Source: Chromera velia
Taxonomy: Eukaryota > Sar > Chromeraceae
Reading direction: 5' to 3'
Assembly: GCA_018398765.1 (NCBI GenBank)
Contig: JAHBMJ010002958.1
Span: forward strand, 1 to 14,370
DNA: 14,370 bases
Numbering within the stretch: the stretch's first letter is position 1; every line of letters starts with the position of its first letter. The notes under the pieces are model-generated. The model ran no database searches. It was given only the letters and a program-made list of their open reading frames with translations, and had not been told where the DNA came from. Position numbers and translations under genes: made by a program. This document shows positions 1 through 10,196 of this stretch, piece after piece.

Positions 1-3
1 CCG

Positions 4-250
4 AGGTTCAGAAGTCCGCACTTCTGAACCTTGGGCCAGGGGGGTCAAACCCCCCCGGCGCCAGGTCCAAACATGGGCTTATCGTGGGTCCAGGACTCCA
101 GGAGGCGCCGCCACGGGGCCAGAGGGGGTGGCGGCACCCTGCTCCTTCGACGCACGCAGCCGACTTTGCCTCTGTCGGCCAATAATCGGGTCTGAAGTCT
201 CTTGTCCGTCTTGAAGGTCCACAGGTTCAAAACTGCGGAGTTCTGAACCT
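4..250. repeat. Small element with palindromic terminal inverted repeats (MITE-like)
   Basis: The left end (4-31) and right end (223-250) are 28-bp terminal inverted repeats that match at 25 of 28 positions when one is reverse-complemented. Each end is itself a palindrome: AGGTTCAGAAGT, a CCGC spacer, then ACTTCTGAACCT on the left, and a one-mismatch version on the right. The interior is GC-rich, has no convincing ORF, and holds a smaller hairpin (G6 at 39-44 against C7 at 50-56). The short length, terminal repeats and lack of coding capacity fit a non-autonomous DNA element. A target-site duplication cannot be judged because only three bases precede the left end. It could also be two unrelated copies of a palindromic motif. 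Confidence 0.45.
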
Positions 251-289
251 CTGAGCAAACGGACTTTTCCCACAGAAATGTTACTACAA

Positions 290-346
290 AAAACGCTCTG
301 TCAGATGTCTTCTGATGGTTTTAGAAGATGTCTGACAGAGCGTTTT
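290..346. repeat. 24-bp-stem hairpin followed by a T8 tract
   Basis: Arms 290-313 and 323-346 are complementary over 24 bp with a 9-base loop (314-322). The two DNA mismatches become U.G and G.U wobbles in + strand RNA, so the RNA stem would be fully paired. A run of eight T's (359-366) begins 12 bases after the stem, the form of an RNA polymerase III terminator. No A/B box or other promoter was recognised upstream. It may be a small structured RNA, a microRNA-like precursor, or just another foldback element like the one at 12981-13204. Confidence 0.6.
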
Positions 347-366
347 CTTGGTTTTGACTTTTTTTT

Positions 367-963
367 CGGGAGTGCACTTTCGGGGCTCTGGAGGAGATAG
401 CTACAACAACAGTTGCTGGGTCACCTCGAGTCGGCATGAAGTGGAGCTTGGAGGTGGGTCCAGTGGACACCAGCCGTCTTGATCTTGTTTTTAACGTCTT
501 CCTGCTTGCTGTTTCTCCTCCTGTTCAAGCGGGGAAGGGCTGCCAGCCTTATCTAGGTATTAAAGTACTGCTGCCTTCATTGCTCTCCTTACTCTTTCCT
601 TATAGGTCACAGTCTTGGGAGCCCCGGGGTCAACCCCCAGGTCAGCCTGTCTGGACCCGCTGCTTCTTAGGCTCTTGGTTTTGTCTTTGGAACCTTGTGC
701 GTGCAGAATAAGCTGGACAGAAGTGCTTCTTTGACTGTACAAAGCGTGAACGCCTGTCCCTCCGTGTTTACAGGTGTTGGTGGGCAGAGATTTGGGAACA
801 CCTGCAGGTCAGTTAAGGAAGCACGGCTTGCTCTCTCGCTTTGTATGATGATTTGTTTAGTATCCAGCTTCTTTGTCCTGCTAGGAGCTTGACGAAAACG
901 CACAAGGGAGGTCACTGGGATAGGGTTGATGGAGAGTCTCCATTTTTTGACCGCCTTTTCTGA
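367..963 (+). other. Unassigned; weak candidate frame or short exons
   Basis: No recognisable gene. The frame starting at ATG 436 stays open to TGA 961-963 if TAA (709, 814) is read as Gln, giving about 175 residues without a known domain. Alternatively, three short segments bounded by AG acceptors and GT donors (606-640, 774-807, 885-910) join in a consistent phase. Their donors are all GTCA rather than GTAAG/GTGAG, so they are weak. When only TGA is a stop, open frames of this length are common by chance, so neither model is established. Confidence 0.15.
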
Positions 964-1941
964 AGCTTTGCACAGCTCTCAGTTGTGCCAGACATTTTTC
1001 CACCCAGACCAATCACTCAGCTTTCATGCATTTGAATGTCTTCCACTTGCTCCGTGTGTATCAGTCTTTCAAAGCGGTCCATACTATCCCGACGCAAGTG
1101 TTACTTACTCGTTCATCCTTTCTCATTTGTGGCACTCCGTACTGGTCTCCCTCTGAACATCTGGATCTACCTACAGACCTGTCCTTCTTTTTTACAGTTT
1201 CTCATTGACACACGCAGAACGATTTGCAAGCTTTTACACCATGTAGTGTGAGTTCTTTGTGAATAGAATTATGTTGTCTCTGTGCTCTGTTCTTAGGCAT
1301 CCTCTCCGACTCCTGCCGACCGTCTTCTGTCCGGTCTGTCCAGCCTAGCTGTGAAACCCTCCTTCCTGCACTGTTTCCCTTGCAGAAAAAGCAATTCTTT
1401 GTAGTTGATTGGCGGCGCTAAACGTTGCTGTTGAACATATCCATTAGTGTTGTGCTTGTATATTTCTTTGCAGGTAACATTCACTAACTTCCACATGCTG
1501 CGGTGATCGTAATTTTTCCTTAGCTAATCAACCAGTCTTTTGAGCACATTTGAGCAGATTCGCACAGAAGTAGCGATTTTAAATGCTCTAAAAAACTTTA
1601 GATTGCTTTAAGTAACCTAGTTTTACTTTATAATGAAGCTAGAATATAGTAAATTTAAAAGTCACTTTGAATTCCACTAAGTCCTACTTTGGAGTCCACT
1701 CTGTTTTACCCTGCGACTCAGTAATTAAAAAAAAAGTTTAGGCATATGTGGCTATTGGTATCATTATACCATGACTAGTACCATGATTATACCATATTAA
1801 AAGGGAGTGGTCAAACTTCTTCTATATAAGAAGTCCTCATAATATTTTAATTTGAGTCAGATTCCTGTATGGGAATCGCTTCTTTGTAAACAGTACAGGC
1901 CTTTTATTTTTCGTCATTTCTCCAGCTATATCTCTGAAGGA
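964..1941. other. Spacer without a recognised gene
   Basis: No coding frame or structured RNA gene is supported here. Pyrimidine tracts ending in CAG or TAG (for example before 1198 and 1297) look like possible splice acceptors, but no exon can be placed with confidence. The part from about 1550 to 1860 is AT-rich and contains one arm of a diverged dispersed repeat (about 1600-1672). Confidence 0.3.
1600..1672 (+). repeat. Diverged dispersed AT-rich repeat, copy 1
   Basis: This stretch resembles the reverse complement of about 11380-11450. The clearest shared block is TTAAAAGTCACTTT near 1657-1670, with further similarity around TAGTTTT and GCTTYAA. The copies are diverged, and the boundaries are estimates by eye. 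Confidence 0.35.
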
Positions 1942-2262
1942 GAAGACCCAAGATCTGTGGTGAGAACACTTGGGATCTCCAGTGGGGAAAGACCCGGGAT
2001 CTCTGATGATCTCTGGTAGGGGATCTCCGGTGGGAAGACATGAGATCTCTGGTAGGGGAAGACATGGGACCTCTAGTGGGGGATGACCTGGAATCTCTGG
2101 TGGGGGAAGACCTGGGATCCCTGACGGGAAGTCCCAGACTTTCCGGTGTGAGAAAACCTGGTATCTCCGATGAAAAGCTCCAATGGGAAGACGTGGGATC
2201 TCTAGTAGGAAGACCTGAGATCTCTGGAGGGAAGACCCGAGATCTCCGGTGGGAAGACATGA
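1942..2262. repeat. 24-bp degenerate minisatellite
   Basis: Tandem units resemble GGGATCTCTGGTGGGGGAAG plus ACCT. Three consecutive 24-base units near 2041-2112 are the clearest, while flanking copies are shortened or diverged. Because 24 is a multiple of three, frames on both strands stay open and give repetitive 8-residue peptides such as SLVGEDMG. These are treated as by-products of the repeat, since there is no clear start context or non-repetitive domain. Confidence 0.8.
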
Positions 2263-2639
2263 AAAGAGGCAGACGATGCAGAGCATTCGCTCATATTGTG
2301 GAGTTTCTTCTTTGCCCGGCTTGCTAGCAAAGGAAAAAGGGGTGTACTGATTGAATTGTGATACACCTTTTCATAGAAAGTGAAATAATCGAAAAAATGT
2401 AGAAAAAAATTTGGTTTGAAATATCAGAGAGCTTATCGCATTTGTATGCCAAGAGTCTGAAGCCTTAAAGAGACAAAAGTTACAAAGGAAAATATGAAGT
2501 AATGTGAAGTAGAAACACAGACAGAGCGCAATGATTTTCAGCCTAAATAAGATGAACAGAGAAGAAAGAAACGACCGAAACAATGCAGCAGCTGTAAAAT
2601 TTTGAAATGCTTCATAGGCCTAAAAGACGATAGTTGAAA
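2263..2639. other. A-rich spacer between minisatellites
   Basis: The segment is rich in A and AG tracts on the + strand. I see no gene, hairpin or tandem repeat in it. Minus-strand open frames here are short and phenylalanine/leucine-rich, as expected from A-rich sequence read on the other strand. Confidence 0.35.
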
Positions 2640-3345
2640 GAACGTACCTTCACGGGCTCTTTTACTGGTTCCACATTCGCCTTAGACCTGTCAACATGCC
2701 CTTGACTGACCTGCAGAGATAGCAAACGGTTGACATCTGAAGGAACAGAGTGGAAACGTCTGTGGAAATTTGATGGGCAGACTGGGAAAGCCTGAAAAAG
2801 AACTGAGAAGCACACCATCAGGACCTACAGAAGATCTAGCCGGCAGGTTGACCGACAGAGTGGGGAGTCCAAAGAGGATCTGGGTGGCAGAATAGCCTAC
2901 AAAGTGGGGTGTGTGCAGAAATTTGACCGGCAGGGTAGGAAGGGTTGGTGAGAGATCCTGCAGAGGATCTGACAAGAAGTTTTAGAGTAGATCTGGCAGA
3001 TAAGGTAGGTGAGGGTCTCCGGAAATTTGACTAGCAAGGTAGACGGGTCTGCACAGGATTTGATCGACAAGGTGAGGGGTTCTGTGAGAATTTTGCGGAC
3101 AGAGTAGGGATGTCTGTAGGAATTTTGCTAGGGAATTTTGCCAACAGAGTGGGGGCCTGGGGTCTGTGGGAATTTTGCGGACAGAGGGGGGTTATTGAAG
3201 ATCTAACAGACAAGGTAGGGGGATCGACCTGCCGAAGTCTGATAAGTAGGATGGGGAGATCTAGCCGACAAAGCAGAGGGGTCTGCAGAGGACCTAATCA
3301 GCAAAGTAAAAGGTTCTGGCAGGCAGGGTGTAGGGGTCTAGAGAT
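2640..3345. repeat. Degenerate ~33-bp minisatellite
   Basis: Units of 32 to 34 bases follow a pattern close to GATCTGACCGACAAGGTAGG followed by GGGTCTGCAGAG. The units are clearest from about 2820 on (near 2990, 3023, 3057, 3090, 3263 and 3296). Variants replace GATCT with AATTTTGC. The copies are diverged and of uneven length, suggesting an old array. The first part (2640-2820) is only loosely related. No coding function is assigned. Confidence 0.7.
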
Positions 3346-3950
3346 AGACGGAGGAACAGGGAAAGAAGGATGGAGAAATAAAGGGACAGAGGAAAAAAAA
3401 AGGACAGAGGGACAGACAGACAGAGAAAAAATAAAAGAGGGCCGAGGAATGGAATGCGAGGGGACAGAAGGACAGAAGGATTATTAAACAAAGGGATGGA
3501 GAGGCCACATACGGATGGATGGAGAGACAAAAAGACAAAGAGGGATGGACATACAGAGGAGAAAAAAGGAAGAGAGACAGACAGAGGGATTAACGGAATA
3601 CAGTGAACTTCAAGGGATGGAGGGAAAAAAAGGAAGGGATGTATAGATAACAAACGCGTGGAGAAGAGAGGGATATGGGCACACAGGGATGGGAGCACAG
3701 AAAGAAAAAAGGGATAGAAAGACGGAAGGTAGAGGGACAGACAGGCAAAAAAAAGGATGGATTCTGAAGGACACAAAGCAAAGGGATAGAAGGACGGATA
3801 GATGGAAAACATAGGGGGAAAGAGGGAGAGAGGGACAGATGGAGGATGCAAGAAAAATAGAGGGACGAAGTGATATGGAGGGATATAAGGTGGAGTGACA
3901 GAGGAGTAGAATGACACAAAGGATGGAAGAAAGGAAAAAAGAAAGACAAA
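3346..3950. repeat. Purine-rich simple-sequence tract
   Basis: About 600 bases of nearly pure + strand purines with scattered C and T, built from GGAC/AGAC/AGAG/GGAT-type tetranucleotides. There is no fixed long period. It lies directly beside the 33-bp minisatellite and upstream of the LINE. The 237-residue minus-strand frame across it (3294-4007) is low-complexity Phe/Ser/Pro/Leu sequence and is taken as an artefact of composition. Confidence 0.8.
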
Positions 3951-4012
3951 TCTATCCCAAACAGTCTCCAACATTAAAACGGTCTCCAAAATTACCATAT
4001 CTCTCAAGGTTT

Positions 4013-4060
4013 TTTAAGCTGTAAGCAATGCTTAAAAGCTCAAAACAAAGAGTTTTAAGC
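4013..4060. repeat. Triple TTTTAAGC module (two alternative hairpins)
   Basis: TTTTAAGC at 4013-4020, its reverse complement GCTTAAAA at 4030-4037, and TTTTAAGC again at 4053-4060 form two mutually exclusive 8-bp hairpins. The second is strengthened by CTC/GAG pairing (4039-4041 with 4050-4052). It lies just before the proposed LINE insertion site; no function is known. Confidence 0.55.
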
Positions 4061-4070
4061 GATCAATCAG

Positions 4071-4091
4071 TACGATTTCCTGTTTTTAAAT
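4071..4091. repeat. Possible LINE target-site duplication, left copy
   Basis: TACGATT (4071-4077) and AAATC (4087-4091) appear joined as TACGATTAAATC at 10336-10347, right after the LINE tail. The left copy carries 10 extra bases between the two blocks, so this is either a duplication altered by a later indel or a chance match. It sets the proposed element start near 4092. Confidence 0.3.
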
Positions 4092-4368
4092 CGGGGTTAG
4101 TGAGAAAAAAAAATATATTGTGTTTGAGCTAGTTTGAGCACAGCGTGCGTGTTTCGCACGTCAGCGCACGTGCTGTGGTAATTAAGACACGCATGGCGGC
4201 GGGGCCCATACATGCCGGGCCGGGCCTCAAAAATTTAAAATCGCGCGGATCGTGATATAGCCTTGACATTCTTATATCAAATCTCCCTGAAACGAGGGAG
4301 TTCTCGTCAAAAAACAATAGCCGTCTCCGCCGAGTGTATCTTTCCCTCCTCGTTGCTGAAACGCCATC
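4092..4368 (+). promoter_or_regulatory. LINE 5' leader (putative internal promoter region)
   Basis: This is the non-coding sequence between the proposed 5' end and the first ORF1 ATG. It starts with an A-rich stretch and continues with a GC-rich block that can fold: CGTGCG at 4145-4150 pairs with CGCACG at 4156-4161, and a related GCGCACGTGC follows at 4164-4173. LINE leaders commonly carry an internal RNA polymerase II promoter, but no specific element is identifiable here. Confidence 0.4.
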
Positions 4369-5547
<1,179 letters not shown>

Positions 5548-5597
5548 AAAAGAAATTGTTAGGTCTTCTGGAAGAAAGAGAGGCTCTCAGAAAGGAG

Positions 5598-6101
5598 ATG
5601 TGTGATTTACGTGCCTGGTTGTCTTCTGTCTCTGTCAATGAGTTGTGTTTTCCCCCGGGCACCGCACCTTACGATGTTTCTCTTGATTCATTGAAATGGT
5701 GTGACATGAAATTCGAACTATGTAGAAAAGGGCACTCGGCCCCTGTCTCTCCCCCTGCCTCTGTTTTTCATGGCAATCGTTTTAATGTTCTGTTGGAGTG
5801 CGCAACGGACGAAGGATCTGTGAGTGGCGGTGAGCTTGATGCCCTTGCAGGCAAGTCAGACTGTTCTTCTCCTCTATTTAATTCTTTTCCGTCCCTTCAT
5901 GCCCCTGATGTTGATTCTCTTTCCTGTTCCCCTTCCCTTTACAGTCAGGCACCTTCTCCTTCTGGTGAGGGCTTGTCTGTTCTGTCTTTTGTATCTGATG
6001 TGTTTTTTGTTTCGAAGGAGAAGTCGGTTAGGAAGTGTTGCAGGGGGAAAAGGAAAAAGCGCGGGGGAGGCAACCGTAAGCATGGCACATCACAGCAGTG
6101 A
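5598..6101 (+). CDS. LINE second frame: coiled-coil start, basic C-terminus (ORF1 continuation or separate ORF)
   Basis: This frame is -1 relative to ORF1 and open from about 5376; the first ATG is 5598 and it ends at TGA 6099-6101 (167 codons). The coding-like character begins before the ATG, around 5505-5560, where it reads LKKKLLGLLEEREALRKE, a short leucine/charge-rich helix. The simplest reading is that ORF1 continues here through a -1 frameshift, or that this copy has a 1-base indel in the C/T run near 5510-5520. The middle contains NRFNVLLE and a long Ser/Pro-rich stretch. The end is strongly basic (RGKRKKRGGGNRKHG), fit for nucleic-acid binding or nuclear import. No internal TAR occurs. 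It overlaps an ATG at 6082 in another frame. Confidence 0.5.
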   Translation: MCDLRAWLSSVSVNELCFPPGTAPYDVSLDSLKWCDMKFELCRKGHSAPVSPPASVFHGNRFNVLLECATDEGSVSGGELDALAGKSDCSSPLFNSFPSLHAPDVDSLSCSPSLYSQAPSPSGEGLSVLSFVSDVFFVSKEKSVRKCCRGKRKKRGGGNRKHGTSQQ

Positions 6102-9100
6102 AGTGAAGTAGGGGAGCCTGCCAGCCCAGAGCTAGAGTGGGAGATCGTGCGGGTGCTTCGTACTCGCACAAACGGGAAAGGGGGGGAAAAGGAATACCTG
6201 GTTGACTGGGGCAGGAATTTCTCTTATACGTGGGAGCCAGCAGCAAACCTGAATCACTGCGAAGAGCTGCGAAGAGAGTTTTAGAAAGAGTAGCAGAAAG
6301 AGAAAGAGAAAGAGATGGCAGCCACGGCTAGAGTGACGGATGCCTCGGTCCGCTTTTCGTTGTTGAATATGAATGGGGTGAGAAGTAAAGAAGATAATGG
6401 TTCCTTTTCCCATTGGCTGGCCGAGAAAGATCCCGACCTAGCCATCTTCATAGAAGCAATGGACGTAACGAGGGACATCTCTTATGGGGGGTGGAAAGGC
6501 AAAAACTTCAGCCACCGTGAGTGGTACCGGCAGCAACTAGGTATGCGCAGAGCAGCCCATAATAGGGACGGCAAGAGTGGGGGTGTTTGTGTGCTTATAA
6601 AAGAGGAACGGTGGAGCAAGCTAAAACCCGAAATCTCCCTTGTGGGCCCAAATCTAGTTGAAGTGAAGATTACAGTGGGTGGGCGCAGGGTGCATATATT
6701 CGGTCTTTACCTTCCCGGGTCTTGGTCCGATCACAGGGACAGTGGGGTCCCTGACCTCTTGAAGGATGTATTTGGAAGGGTCCTTCTTAAGGCAGACAGG
6801 CTGGTGATGGGGGATTTCAATGCGCACTCAGGCAGCCTCGTGACGGTCCCCAAAACTCTTTTATGGTCCCGTGCAGATCTCCTCCTCCCGCCGAGGGATT
6901 CTGGGGGGGTTGATGGGAGGGGAAAAAATGATGAGGGCTCGGAGGAGCCTGACGGACCCTCGTTCATCCGCACGTCTCAGTGCAACAAAGACGTTGACCA
7001 TAGTGGGAGGGACTTTATTCAAATTTGTAGTGATATGAATCTTGTTCCTTTGAACGGACTGACGGGAGAAGCAGGGGGAGAGTCCTTTGTTTTTCCTGGT
7101 AAGTGCACCTACTATTCCAGACAGAGCAGCACGTCTACACCCACTTCCCTCATTGATTACGTACTTACTGATCCATCTACCATATAGAGGGTTTCTGATT
7201 GGGAGGTTAACTTTGATGGTATTGCCTCCTCCAACCATGTGACCGTTTCTTTCTCCTTCTCCCCTCCCTCGGCCGAACCCGAATTTGAAAATGCTCTCCC
7301 ACCCTACCAAAACCTCTCTGATTGTCCTTCCCTTTTCTGTTTAAACCGCACAGCCCCAGTCTCTGATGAAGAAATCACGCCGCTTGCAGCAGCGGTGAGA
7401 TCGTTTGCTGAGGATCGATGGCCTAGCTTGTGGGCCTATCATGAGCAGATCGAACCATTCGAGGAGCCGCCTGCTCCTCCGCCTCCCCCAATGTCCCCGC
7501 ATTCCCAACCAGGGCTGACTTTGGAGGGCGGTGACGATCGTGCGTGTCTGCACAGGTTAGTTGAGGAATGGTCGCGTATGCTAGTAGGGCCGATCAAGCA
7601 GACAGGGGACAAAAAGCCTGGCCCAGAAGGTAGACGATCAAAGAGAGAGGCATGGTTTGATTCCAAATCGGAATGTAAAGCTTTACAGAAAGAGGTTAGA
7701 GAGGCAGACGAGAGATAGAAGCTAGTGAGAGATGGGAATAGAAGGGGAATAGAGTTCGATAGACTGCAAAGGCTTCTTCAGGTCCGTCGTACTCTATTCA
7801 AAAGAAAGAGAGTTACGTGGGAGAGAGTACAAGCCCGGAGGGTACAAGAAGAGTTGTTAAAAGACCCGCTTGCTATCTGGAGGAGAAAGAAAAAAGCTGC
7901 CTCGGCTGGGGGAGCCTCCCGTCCTTCTCCACGTAAGTTCTCGAATAATTAGGCGAGGGTGTTTGAAGATAAGAATGAAGAGCCTCTCTCTTCCGCCCTC
8001 CCACCTGCCCCTCCTGCTTTCCACCCTTCTATTTTGCCCTTCTCTTTCCATCGAATCTCCTCTGCTCTAAAAAAAATGAATAGAAAGAAAGCCTTTGGCC
8101 TTAAAAGAATCTCCCCTGCTCAGCTTAACCTTTGTTTTGCACACTCGGCGTTCTCTCGTTTTTTACTTTTTGTTTTGTTTAATTGTATGCATATTTTTGC
8201 GTACTGGCCTCCCTCCTGGAATGTGCTGTATATCTGCTCTGTCCCTAAAGGCCTTGCCTCTCCCTCTCCCAATGAATGGAAGCCTATTCACGTTGTCAAC
8301 CCTTTCACAAAACTTTTTGGTTTGCTGATGGACGGCCGTGTGCGCTCTCAAGTCGAGCTTGATGTCAGGCAGTTAGGTTTCAGACAAGGGGTGGGAATGA
8401 GAGAAGGGGTAGGCGCGCTTGTCTCTGCCATTCTCTCCTCTAAAAAGAAAAAGAAAGCTCTGCTGGCAGGCTTTGTTGTCAATGATTTCTCCAAAGCCTT
8501 CGACACTGTGCTGAGAGGTAAGCTAATTCAGAAACTGAGAAGAGAAGGTGTGTGTGAGGCAGATGTGTGTATGACATGTAAAATGTACAGGGAGGTCTGG
8601 GGAAAGGTAGACGGGGACTCTTTGCATTTTTGGGAGGGCGCTGGGGTAAAGCAAGGTGACGCTCTTTCTCCCATTCTCTTTCTTATCTATATCAATAACC
8701 TTCCCCGTATGTGTTCACTTAGTAAAAACGAGGGGGCCGTAGACAGAGAAGCAGAGGGAGCAGGATGGTCAGACAGCAGAATGAGGGAGGGCAGCATCAA
8801 GGAGCCTGAGAGAGAGCCCGAACCTGTCCTCGTTGACAACTGCATCTTAGGCAGTCTGGGGTATGCGGATAATCTCTGTTTCCTTGCTCATTCCATCTCA
8901 GATCTGCAAAAGAAGTTCTCAGCCTTGGAAGGGTATTGCAAGGAATGGAGACTAACTGTAAACTTAAAGAAAATGAAAATCTTGCGCCTGTCTGCCTTGG
9001 CTTTGGAGCAGTCTACAGGGAGAGTCATATATAGTGGGAGGGAAGTTGAATGGACATCCGAATACAAATATCTGGGGTATGTTTTCTTTGGAAGGGGGTG

Positions 9101-10196
9101 CTTAAACATGACAATTGAGTCCCGTATTGCTTCTGCTTTGTGGGCTCTGGGAGGGGTAATTAGGTTGATTGCGAGCATGGGCCCGCTCAGCATTGATGCG
9201 CAGGTAACAGGCTTTAGAGCCTGCTGGACCCCCGTAGTGCTCTACTGCCTTGAATGTCTGCCAGTGCGGGATGCAGACCTGCTCGCTCTTGATGCTTTGC
9301 AGCTTCGGTTTGCCCGTTGGTGTGGTCATTTGTCTGCTCGCAGCCTCTGCCTGCCCTCTCTTTGCATCCTTGGTCTTTTTCCCTGCAAAGCCCTTCTCTG
9401 CTCCCGCATGGCTGACTGGTGGCACTCTCTTTCCATCACAACACACACTATTCCTGCAGCCATGTTGCATGCCTGGAAAAATAACTACTGCCAACAATTC
9501 ATAAAGTCTATAGACAGGCTGCTTCGTTGGGCTGATTTGATTTCTGTCCGCTCGCTGAGGGTCGAGCCCGATCTGTCTTCCCAACGCGGGCAGAATGGTC
9601 GTAGAGCATAAGGCACTGGCTCACTTTTCTTCAAGGGCAAGGTGAGACAGACAGTTGCAAAGGAATGTATGAAAGCTTCTGAGGATGATGGGCAATCTTC
9701 CTCTTACTTTCCCCTCCTTGCTAGACTCACCCCTCTGCAGCGCGACTTCCCGTCCTCCCGCCGTATGTTTGTCTTCCTCCTGTGCAGCAAGTCGTCCTCC
9801 AGTGTTCTTTCCATCTCTACCCTTCCCCGTTCTGCCCTGTCAGTTACAGATGGCTCGATCTTTTCTTTTTTGCGCATACTGACATGCAACCCGATGGGCG
9901 GGCAAGGCGGGCTGCCTATTGGTTGCTCTGATAGAAAGCTGTACATCTATGAAGCCTGCTGCTGGTGTGTAGATGATTTTATTCATCGGCTCTCTGTCTG
10001 CTCCCGATGGACTGCTAAACAAGGCTTTTTGCAGTGGTTGGCATTAATTCAATCAGACCGCTTCACTCGTTGTGACTCACCCTTTGCATCCGCCTTCTTT
10101 TCTAATCTAGGGGTTCGCAAGTTCATCACATCGCTCTTGCGCTCTCAACCCTCTCTTCTCTTTATGATTTCTCATCATATTGTAGTAAATAATTGA
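6102..10196 (+). CDS. LINE ORF2: chromodomain - APE endonuclease - reverse transcriptase - CCHC
   Basis: One continuous frame runs from the codon after TGA 6099-6101 to TGA 10194-10196, with six internal TAR codons (6282, 6291, 7185, 7716, 7950, 9609), no internal TGA and no frameshift. From Met 6315 it is 1293 residues if TAR is read as Gln. In order it encodes a chromodomain (upstream of that Met), an APE-type endonuclease, a Pro-rich linker (PPAPPPPP near 7470), a reverse transcriptase and a CCHC knuckle. It would nick target DNA and copy LINE RNA by target-primed reverse transcription in the nucleus. The start is unclear: no in-frame ATG lies between 6102 and the chromodomain, whereas ATG 6082 sits in frame +1 and would connect if one 5-bp repeat unit at about 6096-6105 were absent. 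The second Asp of the RT YADD box is Asn, so activity is doubtful. Confidence 0.8.
6138..6281 (+). other. Chromodomain in the ORF2 frame
   Basis: The translation follows the chromodomain consensus: an aromatic start (EWEIVRVL), a Gly/Lys turn, EYLVDW, a short loop, TWEP, NL and a C-terminal helix (NHCEELRREF). Trp 6138 and Trp 6207 correspond to two of the aromatic-cage residues that hold methyl-lysine in HP1-type domains; the third cage position is not clear because the loop before TWEP is shortened. About 48 residues is close to the usual size. It is followed by TAG, Lys, Glu, TAG, Gln and a Lys/Glu-rich linker into the endonuclease. It would be expected to read a methylated histone tail. 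Confidence 0.8.
6345..7265 (+). other. APE-type endonuclease domain
   Basis: Counting from Met 6315: LNMNG carries the N-terminal Asn (residue 20), FIEA carries the metal-binding Glu (47), GDFNAH carries the Asp/Asn pair (167, 169), SLIDYVL carries Asp 281, and SNHV carries the catalytic His (308). The usual SDH triplet is SNH here. The TAG at 7185 lies between the IDYVL and SNH motifs, inside a fold that must be continuous to work. This is strong evidence that the codon is, or was, a sense codon. The family is the exonuclease-endonuclease-phosphatase fold of L1-like LINEs. Confidence 0.85.
8046..9110 (+). other. Reverse transcriptase domain, catalytic box YADN
   Basis: Motifs in order: the KKMNRKKAFG block; VPKGLASPSPNEWKPI and LGFRQGVG; motif A as NDFSKAFDTV with the catalytic Asp at 8484-8486; motif B as GVKQGDALSPILF from 8643; motif C as GYADN at 8859-8873; and TVNLKKMKIL and YKYLGY downstream. 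In motif C, AAT replaces the expected GAT/GAC of the second Asp, a single transition. An acidic insertion of about 45 residues separates motifs B and C. The domain is otherwise complete and typical of non-LTR elements. Confidence 0.9.
9957..10001 (+). other. C-terminal CCHC zinc-knuckle-like motif
   Basis: The residues read C-x2-C-x5-H-x4-C (CCWCVDDFIHRLSVC). Many L1/R1-type ORF2 proteins end with a CCHC motif having H-x4-C, although the second spacer is usually a little longer (about 7-8). It lies in the segment downstream of TAA 9609, so that part must be translated for it to be used. Confidence 0.55.

Noticed and set aside
1904-2327. Repetitive frames on both strands with 8-residue repeats
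   Set aside because: A 24-bp period keeps all frames open; there is no unique domain, so this is read as minisatellite.
1942-3345. CRISPR array
   Set aside because: Units are contiguous and degenerate without unique spacers, and the window is eukaryotic.
3294-4007. 237-residue minus-strand open frame
   Set aside because: It is entirely low-complexity Phe/Ser/Pro/Leu translated from a purine-rich tract, with no domain.
6731-9584. Several minus-strand frames within the LINE (for example 6861-7310 and 9102-9584)
   Set aside because: They overlap the conserved endonuclease/RT frame and show no motifs; they are shadows of ORF2.
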